NCBI GenBank assembly: GCA_965222695.1
Contig: OZ244967.1
Span: 2,046,001 to 2,110,000 of the forward strand
Source of the DNA: UBA7957 sp965222695
GTDB taxonomy: Bacteria; Pseudomonadota; Gammaproteobacteria; Granulosicoccales; Granulosicoccaceae
Reading direction: 5' to 3'
DNA: 64,000 bases
Part shown: positions 27,124-36,034 of the stretch, piece after piece
Position numbering within the stretch: the first letter of the stretch is position 1
Layout of the letters: the number at the start of each line of letters is the position of its first letter
Made by a program: the position numbers and the translations under genes
The notes under the pieces: model-generated
The model's input: the letters and a program-made list of their open reading frames with translations, nothing else
Databases searched by the model: none
Told to the model about the DNA's origin: nothing

Positions 27124-28121
27124 TACCGGTGATCGGCGATCTTCCGAGCAATATCGATCAGGCGATTGGCATAAGCCCATTCACTGTCGTACCAGGCCAG
27201 GACTTTGACCAGTGTAGCGTCTATAACCATGGTCGAGAGGGCATCGACAATCGATGAGCGTGGGTCATTGACGTAGTCGACGGAAACCAGAGGCCGTTCT
27301 TCGTAACCGAGTATGCCTTTCAATTGATTTTCCGCCGCCTCTCGAAACAGGCTGTTAATTTCTTCGGCGGTGACTTCGCGAGAGGCCTCAAATACAAAGT
27401 CAGTCAAAGAAGTATTCAGTACGGGAACCCTGACCGCCATCCCGTTCAGTTTTCCCTCCAGTTCCGGAAAGATTTTCCCAATGGCCTTGGCGGATCCCGT
27501 GCTGGTGGGGATCAGCGATTGGCCGCAGGCACGTGCCCTGCGCATATCCTTATGGCCTTTGTCGACAATGGTTTGGGTATTGGTGATATCGTGAATCGTG
27601 GTCATTGTGCCGTGCCGGATGCCGACATTTTCATGCATGACTTTCACCACGGGTGCCAGACAATTGGTGGTGCAGGAGGCTGCGGTCAGCAGATGATGCT
27701 GCCGCGGATCGTACAGATGATCGTTGACTCCGTAGACCAGATTCAGCGCTCCTTCGGTAGGTGCCGCCACCAGAACTTTTTTAACGCCCTGTTCAAAGTA
27801 AGCATCCAGTTTTTCGGGTAATTTGTGGTGTTTTCCGGTCGCTTCGATCACCAGCTCGCAGTGAGACCAATCGTCGTCCCGGATGTCCGGTACACTGCTG
27901 AATTCGATGGAACGATCCTCCACCGACAACCGGTTTTCCGTCGCCTTGCAGGCTTTATCCCAAACCCCATGCACCGAATCGAATTGCAGCAAGTGCGCCA
28001 GGGTGGCGGCATCGCCCGCGATTTCATTGATTCGCGTAAACTCAAACCTGCTATCGCCCCATGCGACCTTAAAAGCCAGTCTTCCCATCCGCCCAAAGCC
28101 GTTGATACCTATTTTCAACAT
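27123..28121 (-). CDS. Glyceraldehyde-3-phosphate dehydrogenase, ArsJ-associated
   Basis: A 332-residue GAPDH beginning MLKIGINGFGRMGRLAFK, with the catalytic cysteine in AASCTTNCLAPV and the GSAKAIGKIFPELEGKLNGMA block. I start at the ATG at 28121, preceded by GGGAG; the frame extends upstream only with non-family sequence. Coupling to arsJ by TAATG identifies it as the paralogue that makes 1-arseno-3-phosphoglycerate from arsenate and glyceraldehyde 3-phosphate, rather than the main glycolytic enzyme. A housekeeping role cannot be excluded from sequence alone. Confidence 0.9.
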   Translation of the reverse strand: MLKIGINGFGRMGRLAFKVAWGDSRFEFTRINEIAGDAATLAHLLQFDSVHGVWDKACKATENRLSVEDRSIEFSSVPDIRDDDWSHCELVIEATGKHHKLPEKLDAYFEQGVKKVLVAAPTEGALNLVYGVNDHLYDPRQHHLLTAASCTTNCLAPVVKVMHENVGIRHGTMTTIHDITNTQTIVDKGHKDMRRARACGQSLIPTSTGSAKAIGKIFPELEGKLNGMAVRVPVLNTSLTDFVFEASREVTAEEINSLFREAAENQLKGILGYEERPLVSVDYVNDPRSSIVDALSTMVIDATLVKVLAWYDSEWAYANRLIDIARKIADHR

Positions 28122-28257
28122 TTTAATTCGCTCCCAGTCTACATATCGCAAGAGGCTCGAAGGTACGTCAACACCCGGCCCTGCCGTTTTATTATCTCAT
28201 CGTCAGATGACTCTCTGACTACAGGAGTCACTTTATGAGCCCGCTCCGGATCTCTGC

Positions 28258-29199
28258 CTACTCAAACTCCAGTTCTTGAAAGACTTGCTGCGCGTTTCTG
28301 CCTTTTAACTCGTCGAAGTTTTTTAAGTAGCTGAATTGAGATTGATCGATAGATGATATATCTTCGATTCCTCCTCCCTGATCCATAAAGGTTTGCACAG
28401 CGGAACGTATGAACTCTAGATACCCTCGGGTATCACGGCCGGCTTTCTCCAGATTGGTGACGGGGCCATGCCCGGGAATGATAAATCCGGGATTTAATGC
28501 AGCCATGGCTTCGAAGGCTTGGAGCCAGCTGCTGCTGACGGAGTGCGAACCGACGCGGAGCATCCTGTCGATATACACTATATCTCCGCTGAAGACTATT
28601 CCCTCATCCTTTAACCAGACGACTATATCCCCCGGCGTATGAGCATGTCCGGCGTGGATCAATTCGAGACGGGTATTTCCAAGCGATAGAGAAAAAGAGT
28701 CTTCGAACACCTTATCGGCATGGACGGGCTCAGTACCTTCAAGCCCTGCCTCGCCGATCAGTCTTTCCAATCCGGCGAGTTGTTCCTCTGTCCGCGACTT
28801 TTGATCTTCAACCGCCAGGCTACTGGCAACAATGGTAGCGCCTAGATTTTTGAAATACCCGTTTCCCAGCCAGCGGTGGTCCTGCCCGCCTGTATTGATG
28901 ACATAACGGATCGGCTCTTTTGTGACCGATACGATCATCTCGTGAATCATCCCTGCGCCTTGATCAGACCCGCCGGGATCGATCAATATCACACCCTCGG
29001 TCGTGATAACGAACCCGAAGCTTGCATTATTACCCAGATTCTCAGGAGTGCGATTGGTCAGGGGACCGATAATCGCATAGACATTGTCGGTCACCTGCTC
29101 CAGTTTCAGGATTTGCTTGTCGGCTAGAACATTAAAGGCGGGCAAAGAAAATAAAATCGCGGCCGTCATAGGGCCAATCCAGTTTCCGAAATTCTTCAC
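28258..29199 (-). CDS. SoxH-like MBL-fold protein with altered zinc motif
   Basis: A 313-residue metallo-beta-lactamase-fold protein. I prefer the GTG at 29199 because GGGAG lies eight bases upstream and the product then starts with a compact signal peptide (hydrophobic part MTAAILFSLPAFNVLA); the frame stays open to 29256. The usual HxHxDH is replaced by NTGGQDHRWLGN, so two histidines are missing, while HAGHAHTPGD, FSGDIVY and PGHGP remain. It may bind one metal or have lost hydrolase activity. It resembles the SoxH-related family seen with PQQ systems and lies upstream of the GAPDH-arsJ pair on the same strand. Confidence 0.75.
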   Translation of the reverse strand: MKNFGNWIGPMTAAILFSLPAFNVLADKQILKLEQVTDNVYAIIGPLTNRTPENLGNNASFGFVITTEGVILIDPGGSDQGAGMIHEMIVSVTKEPIRYVINTGGQDHRWLGNGYFKNLGATIVASSLAVEDQKSRTEEQLAGLERLIGEAGLEGTEPVHADKVFEDSFSLSLGNTRLELIHAGHAHTPGDIVVWLKDEGIVFSGDIVYIDRMLRVGSHSVSSSWLQAFEAMAALNPGFIIPGHGPVTNLEKAGRDTRGYLEFIRSAVQTFMDQGGGIEDISSIDQSQFSYLKNFDELKGRNAQQVFQELEFE

Positions 29200-29261
29200 G
29201 AGGAAAACTCCCGTCTGTCTGAGTACCGTCATTAACAAGCAAATCCTCTGGATCATTTCTA

Positions 29262-29286
29262 TCGCGGGGCGGGCCGGCTCCTACGA
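29262..29286. repeat. REP-like palindromic sequence
   Basis: Read on the minus strand, this begins TCGTAGGAGCCGGCCCGCC and ends CCGCGA. It has the GTAGGAGC-G/C palindrome layout of gammaproteobacterial REP elements and is related in design to 12174-12196. It sits between the SoxH-like and universal stress protein genes. Confidence 0.45.
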
Positions 29287-29300
29287 AATGTGCTGAATCT

Positions 29301-29786
29301 TTAAAGCGGATAAACCAATACTGGAATCTTATTATGATGTATCACTTTATTTGCCGTGGAACCCAATAGCACCTGTCCGATCGCGCTGTGTGTCCGGGAG
29401 CCCATAACGATAATGTCAGCACTGTATTTTTTTGCTGTACCGATAATGACTTCATCCGGCGCACCCTCGTCCACCTCGACGATCGGCTTTTGGCAGGTAA
29501 AATTCTCCTGGCTTTCGCATTCCGATTGGCAAAATCGTTCGATCTTTTGATGCAGTTCCTTCCGCAAATTATCGAATCCGGTGGTACGAAAATTCTCCAA
29601 TTCTTCTTCGGATAAAGTACTGCGCAGTGCACCCCGGACGGTGGGGCTGATCGGTTCCATGACATGCAGTACTATGATTTGAGCGTTGGAACAGGTGGCT
29701 AAAGACACGGCCATTCTGAATGCATTTTTGTTGCCTTTTTCCTTCAGGTCCGTGGCGTACAGAATCGTATTGACTTTGGGAAGCAT
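29301..29786 (-). CDS. Universal stress protein, UspA family
   Basis: A 161-residue cytosolic protein. It has the family start NTILYATDLKEKGNKNAFRMA and the C-terminal nucleotide-binding motif IVMGSRTHSAIGQVLLGSTAN, which fits the G-2x-G-9x-G-S/T pattern of ATP-binding Usp proteins. Family members help cells survive stress or starvation; no specific partner is indicated. It lies between the SoxH-like gene and lpd on the same strand. Confidence 0.88.
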   Translation of the reverse strand: MLPKVNTILYATDLKEKGNKNAFRMAVSLATCSNAQIIVLHVMEPISPTVRGALRSTLSEEELENFRTTGFDNLRKELHQKIERFCQSECESQENFTCQKPIVEVDEGAPDEVIIGTAKKYSADIIVMGSRTHSAIGQVLLGSTANKVIHHNKIPVLVYPL

Positions 29787-29904
29787 GAGTTATCTCTTGA
29801 GGAAATCCGGTGAGTTACCATTAATAAATATTTAGATAGGCCCATTTTATCCAACACAGCCTGTTTGTGCTACAAAAATTTGCAGGATATCACATGATTC
29901 TGTA

Positions 29905-31377
29905 TCACTTTTTTTTGGGCATATAGAGATCCGTGATCGAACCTTCAAACGCTTCGGCTGACATGGCCACGGTCTCGGATAGGGTGGGATGAGGATGTAT
30001 GGTCAGGCCGATATCGGCGGCCGTTGCGCTCATCTCTATGGCCAACGCGGCTTCAGCTATAAGATCACCCGCGCTGGTTCCGACTATGCCGGCACCGATC
30101 ACGCAGTCGGTTTCCTCGTCAAAGAGCAACTTGGTCATACCCTCATCACGGCCCAGCGACAACGCCCGTCCGCTTGCGGCCCAGGGGAAAACGCCCTTGC
30201 CGTATTTGATACCCTGGGCTTTTGCCTCTTCCTCGGTAAGGCCGACCCATGCCACTTCAGGATCCGTATAGGCGACCGAGGGAATTACCCTGGCGTCGAA
30301 ATGGCTGGCCATACCGCTCGCCGCTTCCGCCGCGGTTTTGCCTTCGTGTACGGCTTTGTGCGCCAACATAGGCTGGCCGATAATATCACCGATGGCAAAG
30401 ATATGCGCTTGCGTGGTGCGCATTTGACTGTCGGCCACGTGAACGAAACCGCGTTCATCCACTGCAACCCCGGCCTTTTCAGCGGCTATCAATCTGCCGT
30501 TGGGAGAGCGGCCCACGGCAACCAGAATTTTATCGTAAACCTGGGGTTCTTCCGGTGCATTCTTGCCTTCGAAGCTGACTTTCATCCCTTCATCCATAGC
30601 GTCGACCGCCACTACACTCGTCTCCAGCATGATGTTCTCATAGCGTTTTTTTATTCGGTTCAGATAGGGTTTGACTATATCCTTATCCGCTCCGGCCATG
30701 ATATTGGGCAACATCTCCACAACGCTGATTTTACTGCCAAGCGATGCGTATACCGTGGCCATCTCAAGGCCGATAATTCCGCCGCCGATCACCAGCAGTC
30801 GTTCCGGTATGTTTTCCAGTTCGAGGGCGCCGGTGGAATCTATGACCCGCGGATCTTGCGGTATAAAAGGCAGTTTTACCGCTTCCGAACCGGCGGCGAT
30901 AATCGCGTGTTCGAATTTGATCACACTGATTTTACCGTCTTCGGCAGTCACCTCAAGATGATGAGGATCGAGAAAACGGCCAACGCCCTGCACCACTTGC
31001 ACTTTACGCTGCTTTGCCAGACCGCTGAGACCTCCGGTCAGCTTGGAAACAACCTTGTCTTTCCAGGATCGCAGTGCATCTATATCAACTTCAGGCTTGG
31101 CGAATTTTACGCCGCATTCGTTCATCTCTTCCGCTTCTTCTATCACTTTGGCTGCGTGCAGCAGTGCTTTGGAGGGTATGCAGCCTACGTTTAAACACAC
31201 CCCGCCGAGCGAATTCCAACGTTCCACCAGTACGGTCTGCAAACCGAGATCGGCGGCCCTGAAAGCCGCCGTGTAACCTCCAGGCCCGGCACCCAGTACT
31301 AACATCCGGCAAATAAGATCCGCTGCTCCGGAAAATTCGCCTATATCCTCAACCTTGACTTCAACTTGATGGCTCAT
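29905..31377 (-). CDS. lpd: Dihydrolipoyl dehydrogenase (E3)
   Basis: A 490-residue flavoprotein that reoxidises dihydrolipoyl groups of the pyruvate dehydrogenase complex with NAD+. I start at the ATG at 31377 (GGGAGA upstream). It has the FAD motif GAGPGGYTAAF, redox disulfide GGVCLNVGCIPSKALLH, NAD motif GGGIIGLEMATVYASLG and the C-terminal His-Glu in HPHPTLSETV. The first 25 residues include VKVEDIGEFSG, which looks like the start of a lipoyl domain and may be a remnant of the fused lipoyl domain found in some E3 proteins. It is the last gene of aceE-aceF-lpd. Confidence 0.96.
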   Translation of the reverse strand: MSHQVEVKVEDIGEFSGAADLICRMLVLGAGPGGYTAAFRAADLGLQTVLVERWNSLGGVCLNVGCIPSKALLHAAKVIEEAEEMNECGVKFAKPEVDIDALRSWKDKVVSKLTGGLSGLAKQRKVQVVQGVGRFLDPHHLEVTAEDGKISVIKFEHAIIAAGSEAVKLPFIPQDPRVIDSTGALELENIPERLLVIGGGIIGLEMATVYASLGSKISVVEMLPNIMAGADKDIVKPYLNRIKKRYENIMLETSVVAVDAMDEGMKVSFEGKNAPEEPQVYDKILVAVGRSPNGRLIAAEKAGVAVDERGFVHVADSQMRTTQAHIFAIGDIIGQPMLAHKAVHEGKTAAEAASGMASHFDARVIPSVAYTDPEVAWVGLTEEEAKAQGIKYGKGVFPWAASGRALSLGRDEGMTKLLFDEETDCVIGAGIVGTSAGDLIAEAALAIEMSATAADIGLTIHPHPTLSETVAMSAEAFEGSITDLYMPKKK

Positions 31378-31392
31378 GTTCAATCTCCCGGG

Positions 31393-32964
31393 TTACAAAC
31401 TCAGATTACGAATATCTGATAAGATAAATGCAATATAGCCAACAAACCTGGCCGCATAAGCGCCGTCGATGACTCGATGATCGTAAGACACAGCCAGGGG
31501 TTGAATCAAACGATCAACAATCTCATCACCTGATCTTTGCAAACGTGATTGAGAGCGCGTGAGCCCCAATATACCGACTTGCGGCGCATTGACTATGGGT
31601 GTGAAATTCGTGCCGCCGACTCCACCCAGGCTGGATATAGTGAAACATCCGCCCTGCATGTCTTCGGACTTCAGCTGACCTTCGCGGGCCCGTTTGGATA
31701 CTTCACCCAATTCACGGCCCAGTTCAAACAACCCTTTACGGTCCACATCGCGGATAACCGGCACCACCAAACCATCGGGTGTATCCACGGCTATGCCCAG
31801 GTGGAAGTAATGACGCTGGATCAGGTTTTCCCCATCATCCGCCATGGCGGCGTTGAACTTAGGAAACTCCTTCAATGCCGAAACCACGGCTTTCATCATA
31901 AAGACCAGTGGCGTAAAACTGAATCCCATTTCCTTGGCCTTGCCTTTCATCTGCTGGCGGTATGCCTCAAGCTCGGTAATATCAGTTTCATCAAAGTGTG
32001 TGACTTGCGGTACGTTCAACCAGGCTTTATGCAGATGCTGAGCCGACAGCTTGTTGATTCGGCTCATGGGCACGGTGGAGGTTTCGCCGAATTTTGACCA
32101 GTCCGGTTGCGTAATCACCGGAATGCCTGCTCCCGCTTCGGTTGCGGTTTGAGCCGGTTTGCCGCCGGTTTCATGAAAGGTCCGAACGTCCTGCTCAGTG
32201 ACTCTGCCAAAAGGACCGCTAGCGGCAAGTTTAGTCAAATCCACGCTCAATTCTCGGGCGATTCGCCGGACGGACGGGCTGGCATGCACGCGTTTGAGTG
32301 CCTCTGTGTCCACCTCGGATAAAGTTGCGCTGGCGGTTGCACTCGCTGTACCGGTATTTGCAGGTTCGGCAGTCGATGGCTCCGACTGCACTGCTGCCGA
32401 TCCACTGACTTCTAATGAAAGTATGACACTTCCCTCGGATACCTTATCGCCGACAACGACATGCAACTCCCGGATAACACCGGCTTTAGGCGAGGGAATA
32501 TCCATGGACGCCTTGTCCGACTCCAGGGTAATCAGAGACTCTTCTTCCGCAACCGTGTCTCCCACAGCCACCAGCACTTCAATCACATCAACTTCTGAGA
32601 AATCGCCGATATCGGGGACCTGTACTTTTTCGACGGATGTGGCGGATTGTTCGGCGGACGGCGATGAACTGGCACCGCCCGATACTTTGGGTTGTGCCTC
32701 ATCCGCCGCAACATTGACGCTGGGTTCGTCCGAACTGTCAAGCAGCAGCATTAAAGTCCCTTCGGAGACCTTATCACCCGCCGCGACTTTCAGCGCCTTG
32801 ACAACACCGCCTTCGGGCGCAGGAATATCCATGGACGCTTTATCCGATTCCAGGGTAATTACGGGATCATCAACGGAAATCGTATCCCCGGGGCTGACCA
32901 GCACTTCGATAACATCGACATCGGAAAAGTCACCGATATCGGGAACATAAATTTCTTTGCTCAT
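31393..32964 (-). CDS. aceF: Dihydrolipoamide acetyltransferase, pyruvate dehydrogenase E2
   Basis: A 523-residue core subunit. Two lipoyl domains each have TLESDKASMDIP (lysines near residues 44 and 160), joined by an Ala/Ser-rich linker. A peripheral-subunit-binding domain follows (HASPSVRRIARELSVDLTKL), then the acetyltransferase domain ending with SYDHRVIDGAYAARF, which holds the catalytic His and Asp. I start at the ATG at 32964 with GGAG upstream. It transfers acetyl groups to CoA. The gene is 23 bases after aceE. Confidence 0.96.
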   Translation of the reverse strand: MSKEIYVPDIGDFSDVDVIEVLVSPGDTISVDDPVITLESDKASMDIPAPEGGVVKALKVAAGDKVSEGTLMLLLDSSDEPSVNVAADEAQPKVSGGASSSPSAEQSATSVEKVQVPDIGDFSEVDVIEVLVAVGDTVAEEESLITLESDKASMDIPSPKAGVIRELHVVVGDKVSEGSVILSLEVSGSAAVQSEPSTAEPANTGTASATASATLSEVDTEALKRVHASPSVRRIARELSVDLTKLAASGPFGRVTEQDVRTFHETGGKPAQTATEAGAGIPVITQPDWSKFGETSTVPMSRINKLSAQHLHKAWLNVPQVTHFDETDITELEAYRQQMKGKAKEMGFSFTPLVFMMKAVVSALKEFPKFNAAMADDGENLIQRHYFHLGIAVDTPDGLVVPVIRDVDRKGLFELGRELGEVSKRAREGQLKSEDMQGGCFTISSLGGVGGTNFTPIVNAPQVGILGLTRSQSRLQRSGDEIVDRLIQPLAVSYDHRVIDGAYAARFVGYIAFILSDIRNLSL

Positions 32965-32987
32965 TGTATTATTCTCCAATCAGTGAC

Positions 32988-35699
32988 TTAAGCGTAAAGC
33001 GGGTTGGGTTTTTCAGGGTCTATCCCGTATCGTTTTATCGCCTGTATAACCGTTTCCGATGTGATTTTGTTTTTCGATTGGTTGTCCCTTTGTTGATCCG
33101 CCAATGCCTTCAAAGCCGCTACTGCGATAAAATGGCGATCAACTTCAAAATGCTTTCGCAAAGCCGGACGGCTGTCGGAGCGCCCGAATCCGTCGGTACC
33201 CAATACATGATAATCTCCAGGCACAAATGCGCGGATCTGATCCGCATACTGACGGATATAGTCGGTGGATGCGATCACCGGACCTTCCGCGTCCTGCAGG
33301 CATTGAGCAACCCAGGACAGGCGTTTTTCCTGATCCGGATGCAGCATATTCCAACGCTCGACCGCCGCCCCGTCCCTCGCCAGTTCGTTCATACTGGGTG
33401 TCGACCAGATATCAGCGTCTGTATCCCAATCGCTCTTGAGCAAATCCGCAGCGGCAATAACTTCACGCAAAATGGAGCCGCATCCCATCAATTGGACCCG
33501 ATGATCGCCTGATCCGTCCGCGCTCCTGAACCTATACATACCCTTGATTATGCCCTCTTCCGCACCTTCCGGTATTTCAGGCATATGGTAGTTTTCGTTC
33601 AGAGTGGTAATGTAATAAAAAATATTCTCACCCTGCTCATACATTCTTTTTAAGCCGTCGTGAAATACAACCGCGACCTCGTAGGCAAATGTCGGGTCAT
33701 AGGATTTACAGTTTGGAATAAAGCCTGCGAAGTTCTGGCTGTGTCCGTCCTGATGCTGCAATCCTTCTCCGTTCAGGGTAGTTCGTCCGGAAGTGCCTCC
33801 GACCAGAAAACCACGGGCCAGCATATCACCCGCGGCCCATGCTAGATCGCCGATACGCTGAAAACCGAACATGGAATAAAAGATATAAACCGGAATCATC
33901 ATCCTGCTGTTGTTGGCATAGGAAGTTGCGGCTGCGATCCAGGACGACATGGCGCCGTCTTCATTTATCCCTTCCTGCAGCAGCTGGCCTTTTTTCGATT
34001 CCCGGTAAGGCATGATTTCATCCGCGTCCATGGGTTTGTAGAGTTGTCCCGTCGGTGCGTAAATGCCGACTTGCCGGAACATTCCTTCCATACCGAATGT
34101 GCGGGCCTCGTCAGGCACTATGGGTACCAGCCGTGGCCCGATTTCCTTGTTTCGGGCAACGGCAACCATGGCTCTGACCAGGGCCATGGTTGTCGACATG
34201 GTACGGGAGCCCGTATCCTTGAGCAAAGCGGCGAACAGAGAAAGTTCCGGAATATTCAGCGTCTCGGTATCGAGCGGGCGGCTGGGCAGATAGCCGCCGA
34301 GGGCCTGGCGATGTTGATGAAGATAGCTCATTTCCGGAGAATTTTCGTCCGGCTTGTAGAAAGAGGCTGCTTCAACCGTCTCTTCATCGACAGGGATATT
34401 GAAACGATCGCGTAGCTTTCTGAGCTGATCAACGCTGAGTTTCTTTTGTTGGTGACTGATGTTCATCCCCTCACCGGCCTCTCCCATGCCATAGCCTTTA
34501 ACCGTATGCATCAGTATGACGGTCGGTTTCCCTTCCATGTTTACTGCGGCGTGATAGGCTGCATAGACCTTTTTCTGATCATGACCGCCGCGGATTAAAT
34601 CGTAGTAAATCTGATCATCGGTCATGTCGGCAACCATCTCGCGGGTTTCCGGATAACGTCCGAAAAAATGTTTCCTCGTGTAGGCGCCGCCTTTGTTTTT
34701 GAAATTCTGATACTCACCATCGACGCATTCCATCATCAGTTTCCGTAGAACGCCTTTATCGTCTTCGGCCAGCAGACGATCCCAGCCGGAACCCCAGAGA
34801 ACCTTGATGACATTCCAGCCGGCACCGCGGAAGTTGCCTTCTAGCTCCTGCACGATCTTACCGTTACCTCTTACCGGTCCATCCAGGCGTTGCAGATTGC
34901 AGTTGATAACGAATATCAGATTATCGAGTTTTTCCCGCGACGCCAGCGCAATAGCACCCTGTGACTCAGGTTCGTCCATTTCCCCGTCTCCGAGAAATGC
35001 CCAAACCTTACGGTTATCAGCGTGGCGTTCCGCCCTTTGTGCCAATTCCCGATTTTGTAAATACTTTAAAAACCGGGCTTGATATATCGCCATCAATGGC
35101 CCAAGCCCCATGGACACAGTGGAAAATTGCCAGAAATCCGGCATTAAGTAAGGGTGTGGATAAGAGGATATCCCTGTGCCGCCGGATTCCAGGCGAAACC
35201 GGTTCAGCTGATCTTCGCTGATTCTGCCTTCAAGAAACGCTCTCGCATAAGTTCCCGGTGCGGTATGACCCTGGATAAAGACCATGTCACTGCCGTTTTT
35301 ATGCGAGTGACCTTTCCAGAAATGGTTATAACCCACCTCATACATAATGGCGGAGGATTGAAACGATGCGATATGGCCGCCCGGTTCCGCCGGTTGACGG
35401 TTCGCTTTCACCACCATGGCCGTGGCATTCCAGCGCAATGCCCGTAAGATCTTACGCTCTGTTTCAATATCGCCGGGATACTCCGGTTGCTGGTCTGTGG
35501 GGATGGTATTGACATAGGGCGTATTGATGACGGTAGGCTGGACACCGGCTTCATAAGCCTGGTTGATGGTCTGTTGAATCAGATGCTGCGCACGTTCGGC
35601 TCCGAAGCGTTCTATCACGACATCTATCGCTTCTCGCCATTCTTTGGTTTCTTGGGGATCCACGTCCTTGTAGGTCGACTGATCCGGATTCGTACTCAC
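32988..35699 (-). CDS. aceE: Pyruvate dehydrogenase E1 component, homodimeric
   Basis: A 903-residue thiamine-diphosphate enzyme of the homodimeric gammaproteobacterial type (E. coli AceE, 887 residues). Visible blocks are FLGDGEMDEPESQGAI with the Gly-Asp-Gly of the ThDP-Mg motif, HTVKGYGMG, and C-terminal FGRSDSRPALRKHFEVD. The start codon is GTG at 35699 with a strong GAGGAGTA site upstream. It decarboxylates pyruvate and acetylates lipoyl groups of AceF. Inverted repeats at 35859-35917 between this gene and the divergent regulator are likely control sites. Confidence 0.97.
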   Translation of the reverse strand: MSTNPDQSTYKDVDPQETKEWREAIDVVIERFGAERAQHLIQQTINQAYEAGVQPTVINTPYVNTIPTDQQPEYPGDIETERKILRALRWNATAMVVKANRQPAEPGGHIASFQSSAIMYEVGYNHFWKGHSHKNGSDMVFIQGHTAPGTYARAFLEGRISEDQLNRFRLESGGTGISSYPHPYLMPDFWQFSTVSMGLGPLMAIYQARFLKYLQNRELAQRAERHADNRKVWAFLGDGEMDEPESQGAIALASREKLDNLIFVINCNLQRLDGPVRGNGKIVQELEGNFRGAGWNVIKVLWGSGWDRLLAEDDKGVLRKLMMECVDGEYQNFKNKGGAYTRKHFFGRYPETREMVADMTDDQIYYDLIRGGHDQKKVYAAYHAAVNMEGKPTVILMHTVKGYGMGEAGEGMNISHQQKKLSVDQLRKLRDRFNIPVDEETVEAASFYKPDENSPEMSYLHQHRQALGGYLPSRPLDTETLNIPELSLFAALLKDTGSRTMSTTMALVRAMVAVARNKEIGPRLVPIVPDEARTFGMEGMFRQVGIYAPTGQLYKPMDADEIMPYRESKKGQLLQEGINEDGAMSSWIAAATSYANNSRMMIPVYIFYSMFGFQRIGDLAWAAGDMLARGFLVGGTSGRTTLNGEGLQHQDGHSQNFAGFIPNCKSYDPTFAYEVAVVFHDGLKRMYEQGENIFYYITTLNENYHMPEIPEGAEEGIIKGMYRFRSADGSGDHRVQLMGCGSILREVIAAADLLKSDWDTDADIWSTPSMNELARDGAAVERWNMLHPDQEKRLSWVAQCLQDAEGPVIASTDYIRQYADQIRAFVPGDYHVLGTDGFGRSDSRPALRKHFEVDRHFIAVAALKALADQQRDNQSKNKITSETVIQAIKRYGIDPEKPNPLYA

Positions 35700-35858
35700 G
35701 GCAGTTACTCCTCTTTAGGAAAGCTCTCAGCGTGTAACAGAAACTATCAGATGATTCAGATAGTTAGTTCATAATTTTCAATATATTAATCGTGATACTT
35801 GCAGTGAATTATTATTGTTGCAATACATGATTTCTGTGATTTCTAATGGTAGAATTCA

Positions 35859-35877
35859 TGGTCTATTTATCAGACCA
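35859..35877. promoter_or_regulatory. Inverted repeat TGGTCT-N7-AGACCA, probable GntR-family operator
   Basis: A six-base inverted repeat with GGTC/GACC half-sites, the half-site type recognised by PdhR/LldR regulators, lies 160 bases upstream of aceE and 158 bases upstream of the divergent regulator. The spacer of 7 is longer than the 3-4 usual for one PdhR dimer. That might reflect the fused double regulator encoded next door. Confidence 0.55.
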
Positions 35878-35887
35878 GTATGATGAT

Positions 35888-35917
35888 TACACTTGAGACC
35901 CTGCCAAGTCAAGTGTA
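35888..35917. promoter_or_regulatory. Inverted repeat TACACTTGA-N12-TCAAGTGTA
   Basis: Nine perfectly matching bases in each arm are separated by 12 bases. It lies 11 bases beyond the GGTC/GACC repeat in the aceE-regulator intergenic region. It could be a second operator or a transcript hairpin; no T-run follows. Confidence 0.5.
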
Positions 35918-36034
35918 TTGTTAAGATAAATTATGAAAGTGGCCGGTGATTTGAATGGATCTTCCCGAATCCCAATAAATCCTTGGGATTACAGATGATG
36001 CAAACCGGTATGACGACTGAACCAGACAGATGGA

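Noticed and set aside
29989..31194. 401-codon plus-strand frame opposite lpd
   Set aside because: It is antisense to a clear lpd gene, with a composition (many Cys, His, Tyr) typical of a shadow frame.
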